Of a DNA stretch of 20,838 bases, positions 17,334-20,838 are shown in pieces. Positions within the stretch are counted from its first letter, which is position 1. Every line of letters starts with the position of its first letter. This stretch comes from Gracilaria caudata. Its lineage: Eukaryota > Rhodophyta > Florideophyceae > Gracilariales > Gracilariaceae. A program made the translations under genes and the position numbers. The stretch covers positions 1-20,838 of the forward strand of contig JASCIV010000411.1 of the NCBI GenBank assembly GCA_030374735.1. The letters run 5' to 3'. Under the pieces are notes generated by a model that worked only from the letters and a program-made list of their open reading frames with translations, did not search any database and was not told the origin of the DNA.

Positions 17334-18712
17334 AGTTGAGCCTCTAAATTTGGAGAATACAATGATGAACGTGAAGGATAATCACTTGTTAAAACACTCG
17401 ATAAGGTGAGAAAGTTGTATGACACATTGAGGCACAGTCAAAAATGACGACTGCTGTGCAAAATGAACAAGCAAAGGCCGCAGCCACGAATTGGATCTTG
17501 GCGTGCGTAACCGAACTGGCTATCGTTACACTGAGGCTTGTAGAGAGGTTCAATTCGTTTCGAGAGGTTTGCTTACGTAATCACTGCGCAACGGCACAGA
17601 AGCACTTGGAACAACAGAATATATGCTTTCGAAAGCCATTGTTCCGATTTTGTGCGTCGCACAATACGCAGACGAGCATATCGTGTTGACATGGTTTGCG
17701 GCTCTTGCTGTGTACATTGCAGAGAACTTGATGGGAACGATTTGCATCATACCCCAACAACGACTAAAATTTCGGGCTCATTGTTGCTCAAATGAGCTTG
17801 GCATCAGAATTGGCATAGCTCATTGCGTCACCGATACAGATGCGTGACTTGAGAGCGCTGAGTTGCACAACGCCAACTTGTAATGCAAGTTGTCGGCAGT
17901 GTTGAAGACAAGTGAGGATGGACCGATACATGCTAAGCCACTTTTTCGTTTTTGGAAACCGCACTAGAAAGAGGGCCCAGGTTACGTCTTTGGTACAACA
18001 TGACAAGACTCGTGTGCTGTTGGTGGAATCAGCGACCTTACTAAGATAGGGCTTACTGCCAACGCAAGCACTCAATTCGATTATACGAAATGGAGAAGTA
18101 AGAACTTAGTTTCTTTTTCTCTCCTGGGCCCATGCGACGCAAATGTTTGGGGCACGCGGAGAAAAAAAGAAAATGGGTGGCACAAAGTGCACGCCAGAGC
18201 GATGGCCCACTTATCCGCGACCGTAGCGAGTGCCAAGTTGCTCTGGCACCAAAAGAGCGGGTAAGGCGATGAGAGCAAAGATGAGAAAAGATCACCTCGG
18301 ACATGGCCTAACAATTCGCAACGGTTGAGTGAAGTTATCGGAAGAACTTGTCGTTATCGTAATGTTCGTCGTAGTGGTCGTCAATCGCAGTAGCGACGAA
18401 AACTCGATGCCGAAGATACACACATGACATGACAAGTGCTAAAGACCGCGGACGCCATGTCACGCCCACGCGCTGGAGCACGTATTTAGCAACGGACCAA
18501 TCACTGCGCACGCCGCTTGCGAAATATACGCCCAACCAGCTGCGCACAAGTGTCAAACGCGCGCGCGCTCTCGCCGACGCGGCGCGGACGACGGCGACGG
18601 CGACGCGCATGGACCCGCCGTGGTGAACGGCGCTCCCCACTCCGCGACCCGTCGAAAGCGGCACTCGTTCCGCAGAGCCTTGATTCTGGGCGTCCACTGT
18701 TGGTGAAACAAG
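17334..18712. promoter_or_regulatory. Long divergent intergenic region: dynamin / DEAD-box helicase
   Basis: 1,379 nt, the longest gene-free stretch here. It should contain two divergent promoters. ORFs of 60-120 codons occur on both strands (for example 17444-17689 plus, beginning ATG; 18335-18697 minus), but they overlap one another and match nothing I know. Base composition changes near 18420: from there to the helicase start the DNA is CpG-rich, with a run of CG-dominated sequence at about 18550-18615. A short spliced gene or non-coding RNA cannot be excluded. Confidence 0.45.
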
Positions 18713-20838
18713 ATGAGTGTTGAAACCGTGGAGAAGCGCGCCAAGTCAGACTCGAAGAGGTCCAAGTCCGACCGCAAAGACAAGAAGAAGGACAAGAAGG
18801 AGAAACGGTCAAAGAAGGACGCATCCAAGGAAAAGAGAGACAAGAAGGACAAGAAGGACAAGAAACGAAAACGAGACGCATCCCCTTCGGCAGAGGAGCA
18901 AAGCTCAAGTCGTTCCTCCCCAGACCACGTTCTCGATGCCGCTGCTGTTTATGAGGACGAACCCCGTCCCAAAAAGAGGACGAAGCACGATGAAAAACTG
19001 CACCCACAAGTTCAACCTGCGGGAGAAGATGACATGGACAACATTGCGGAAGACATGAACATCGGGCTCGGAGTACAGGTGAAGGCCAAGGTTGATTCCA
19101 ATGACGTCAACGCGTTTGGCATGTCTCAACCCACAGTGAACTGTCTCAAGCAGAAGGACATTACGTCTCTTTTTGAAATCCAAGCCGCAACATACAAGCT
19201 GCTGCGCCTAGAACGCAAGGACGTGATCGGGCGAGCTCGAACCGGCTCCGGAAAGACGCTGGCGTTTGTGTTGCCCATCATCGAGACTCTGGCAGCCGAC
19301 AACATGACGCGAGTGCGCGCGCACGACAAACCGGTGGTGCTGTGTTTAGCGCCCACGCGCGAGCTTGCGCAACAGGTTCATCGCGATTTTGAGTGGATTG
19401 CGGGCGCGCACCGCATATCGACCACATGTTTCACGGGCGGCACTCCAAAGGGCCCGCAAAAGGGCGAATTGAGACGCGGAGTGGACGTACTTGTGGGAAC
19501 GCCGGGTCGCATCATTGATCATCTGGACGACGGCTCGTTGTCGCTTGGCGGCGTGCAGTTTGTGGTGCTGGATGAGGCGGATGAGATGCTTTCCATGGGC
19601 TTTCAGGAGGACGTGGAGCGCATTTTGGGCGCTTGTACCACGCGCAAAATGAAGCAGACGCTGCTGTTCTCGGCGACGATTCCGAAATGGGTGAAGGGGC
19701 TGGCGCAAAAGTACATGCGCGCGGACGCCACGGTGACGGTGGATACGGTGAGCAACGATAAGAACCGCACCAACGAGTGCATTACGCACCTTGCATTGGC
19801 GTGCCCGCCGTCTGAACGAGCGACTACGATGGCGGACGTGGCAAAGATTTATAGCGGATCGCAGGGCAAGACCATCATCTTTACGGACACGAAGGTTGAG
19901 GCAAATGAACTGGCGGAGGACAATACGCTGGTGGGCGCGCTGGGAGCGGTGGGAGTGTTGCACGGTGACGTGCCACAGAGTCAACGCGAGCGTACGCTGG
20001 CGTCGTACCGTGAGGGCAAGATTCGCGTGCTGGTGGCGACGGACGTGGCGGCGCGCGGTCTGGATATCAAGGCGGTGGACTTGGTGTTACAAACGCATCC
20101 GCCAAGTAACTACGAGACTTATATTCACCGCTCGGGACGCACTGGACGGGCGGGGAAGAGCGGCAGTTGCGTGACGCTGTACTCGCTCAAGGAAAAGTTC
20201 TTGATCGGGCTGATTGAGCACCACGCGGGCATCAAGTTTGAGCGCGGGCGTCCGCCGCAGGTGAGCGACGTGGTGCGCGCGAGCGCGGCGGATACGGCGC
20301 GGCGCATGCGCGAGGTGCACGGCGATAACGTGGCGCTGTTCCGCGACGTGGCGCGACAGGTGGTGCAACAATTCGGCGGCGACGACCACGACGACTCGGA
20401 GACGGCGGCGGAACGCGCACTGGCGGCGTCGCTGGCGTGCATGGCGGGGTACGAGAGCGAACGGTTCCGGTCGCGCTCGCTGCTGTCCGGGTTTGAGGGC
20501 TTTTGCGCGGCGATGATGACGGCGGAGCGGCGGTTCGAGCACGCGGGGCAGGCGTTTGCGGCGGTGCGACGCGCGGTGGGCGAGGAGTGCGCGGCGAGGA
20601 TTCGCGGCACGGTGGTGTGTAAGGAGCGCTTCAAGGCGGTGTTCGACGTGCCGGACGAGCTGGTGGAGCGCGTGGTGCGCGCGGGCGGCATTGAGGTGGT
20701 GCACACGATGCCGGAGCTGGACGAGGAGCGGTTTGACGTGCGCGATGCGATGAGACGCGCGCAGGAGCGCAGGCACGTGCAGCGCAGAAAGTGGGGCAGT
20801 GGCGGCGGCGGTGGTGGCGGTGGCGGATGGCGTGGCGG
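18713..20838 (+). CDS. DDX21/Gu-type nucleolar DEAD-box RNA helicase (partial at right edge)
   Basis: ATP-dependent RNA helicase of the DDX21/DDX50 (plant PRH75/RH7) group, with an expected nucleolar role in rRNA processing. The frame is open from ATG 18713 (A at -3) to the window end: 708 codons, no stop. Residues 1-60 are strongly basic with repeated KDKK-type units, then an acidic stretch. Helicase motifs: Q-motif region FEIQAATYKLL near 154-164, I ARTGSGKT at 175-182, Ia PTRELAQQ at 214-221, GG, TPGR at 263-266, II DEAD at 287-290, III SAT at 320-322, IV IIFTDTK near 388-394, HGD at 417-419, V ATDVAARGLD at 442-451 and VI HRSGRTGRAG at 472-481. The text around QTHPPSNYETYIHRSG is DDX21-like. 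A GUCT-type domain lies near 570-665 (SLLSGFEGF). A Gly-rich tail begins near 696. Codons in the second half nearly all end in G or C, unlike the rest of the window. Confidence 0.93.
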   Translation, partial: MSVETVEKRAKSDSKRSKSDRKDKKKDKKEKRSKKDASKEKRDKKDKKDKKRKRDASPSAEEQSSSRSSPDHVLDAAAVYEDEPRPKKRTKHDEKLHPQVQPAGEDDMDNIAEDMNIGLGVQVKAKVDSNDVNAFGMSQPTVNCLKQKDITSLFEIQAATYKLLRLERKDVIGRARTGSGKTLAFVLPIIETLAADNMTRVRAHDKPVVLCLAPTRELAQQVHRDFEWIAGAHRISTTCFTGGTPKGPQKGELRRGVDVLVGTPGRIIDHLDDGSLSLGGVQFVVLDEADEMLSMGFQEDVERILGACTTRKMKQTLLFSATIPKWVKGLAQKYMRADATVTVDTVSNDKNRTNECITHLALACPPSERATTMADVAKIYSGSQGKTIIFTDTKVEANELAEDNTLVGALGAVGVLHGDVPQSQRERTLASYREGKIRVLVATDVAARGLDIKAVDLVLQTHPPSNYETYIHRSGRTGRAGKSGSCVTLYSLKEKFLIGLIEHHAGIKFERGRPPQVSDVVRASAADTARRMREVHGDNVALFRDVARQVVQQFGGDDHDDSETAAERALAASLACMAGYESERFRSRSLLSGFEGFCAAMMTAERRFEHAGQAFAAVRRAVGEECAARIRGTVVCKERFKAVFDVPDELVERVVRAGGIEVVHTMPELDEERFDVRDAMRRAQERRHVQRRKWGSGGGGGGGGGWRG

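Noticed and set aside
17540..17575. tRNA B-box-like GGTTCAATTC
   Set aside because: The flanking bases do not form a T-stem, and no A box or acceptor stem is at the right distance.
17444..17689. 81-codon ATG-started plus-strand ORF in the dynamin/helicase intergenic region
   Set aside because: No recognisable motif, and competing overlapping frames of similar length exist. Evidence is too weak to call a gene.
18335..18697. 120-codon minus-strand ORF upstream of the helicase gene
   Set aside because: Ala/Arg/Val-rich translation in a CpG-rich stretch with no family resemblance; overlaps several other open frames.
19346..20776. Long antisense ORFs (212, 229 and 193 codons, minus strand) opposite the DEAD-box gene
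   Set aside because: The coding strand is so rich in G/C-ending codons that stop codons are rare on the opposite strand. The predicted proteins are Arg/His/Ala-rich with no family resemblance, while the sense frame has every helicase motif.

Overview
This window is nuclear DNA of a eukaryote. It has spliceosomal introns with GT..AG ends, single-gene transcription units on alternating strands, a purine at -3 before nearly every start ATG, and eukaryote-only families (HUWE1/UPL1, KIN17, dynamin, a chondroitin-synthase-type glycosyltransferase, the mitochondrial ATP synthase epsilon subunit). A photosynthetic host is likely. The isoleucyl-tRNA synthetase is of the bacterial/plastid type with an N-terminal extension that looks like a transit peptide, and the ATP synthase epsilon subunit is plant-like. 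Low intron density (two introns seen in eight genes, one only 12 codons into its gene), short gene spacing and the chondroitin-synthase-like enzyme would fit a red alga. That lineage call is inference from reading alone.

Gene order (strand): HUWE1/UPL1-type E3 ligase N-terminal part (-, runs off the left edge); membrane-anchored neutral-ceramidase-like hydrolase (-); mitochondrial ATP synthase epsilon (+); plastid-type IleRS (-); KIN17 (+); chondroitin N-acetylgalactosaminyltransferase-like enzyme (-); Mx/DRP-like dynamin GTPase (-); DDX21-type nucleolar DEAD-box helicase (+, runs off the right edge). The two edge genes are open to the window boundary and were read by hand translation. The E3 ligase frame was checked codon by codon and has no stop over 1,449 codons of exon 2.

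There are three divergent gene pairs sharing upstream regions (6822-7547, 11198-11806, 17334-18712) and two close convergent pairs (7819-8038, 12995-13158). I see no RNA genes, transposons, CRISPR arrays or operons. The genes are housekeeping functions (protein turnover, translation, RNA/DNA metabolism, respiration, membrane remodelling) plus two secretory-pathway enzymes: a lipid-amidase-like hydrolase and a Golgi-type glycosyltransferase. They do not form an obvious single pathway.

The most notable points are the animal-chondroitin-synthase-like enzyme in a probable alga, a ceramidase-fold protein that keeps putative zinc ligands but seems to lack the canonical nucleophile motif, and a sharp rise in GC and G/C-ending codons at the right end. 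I did not find convincing evidence of an undescribed multi-gene system.
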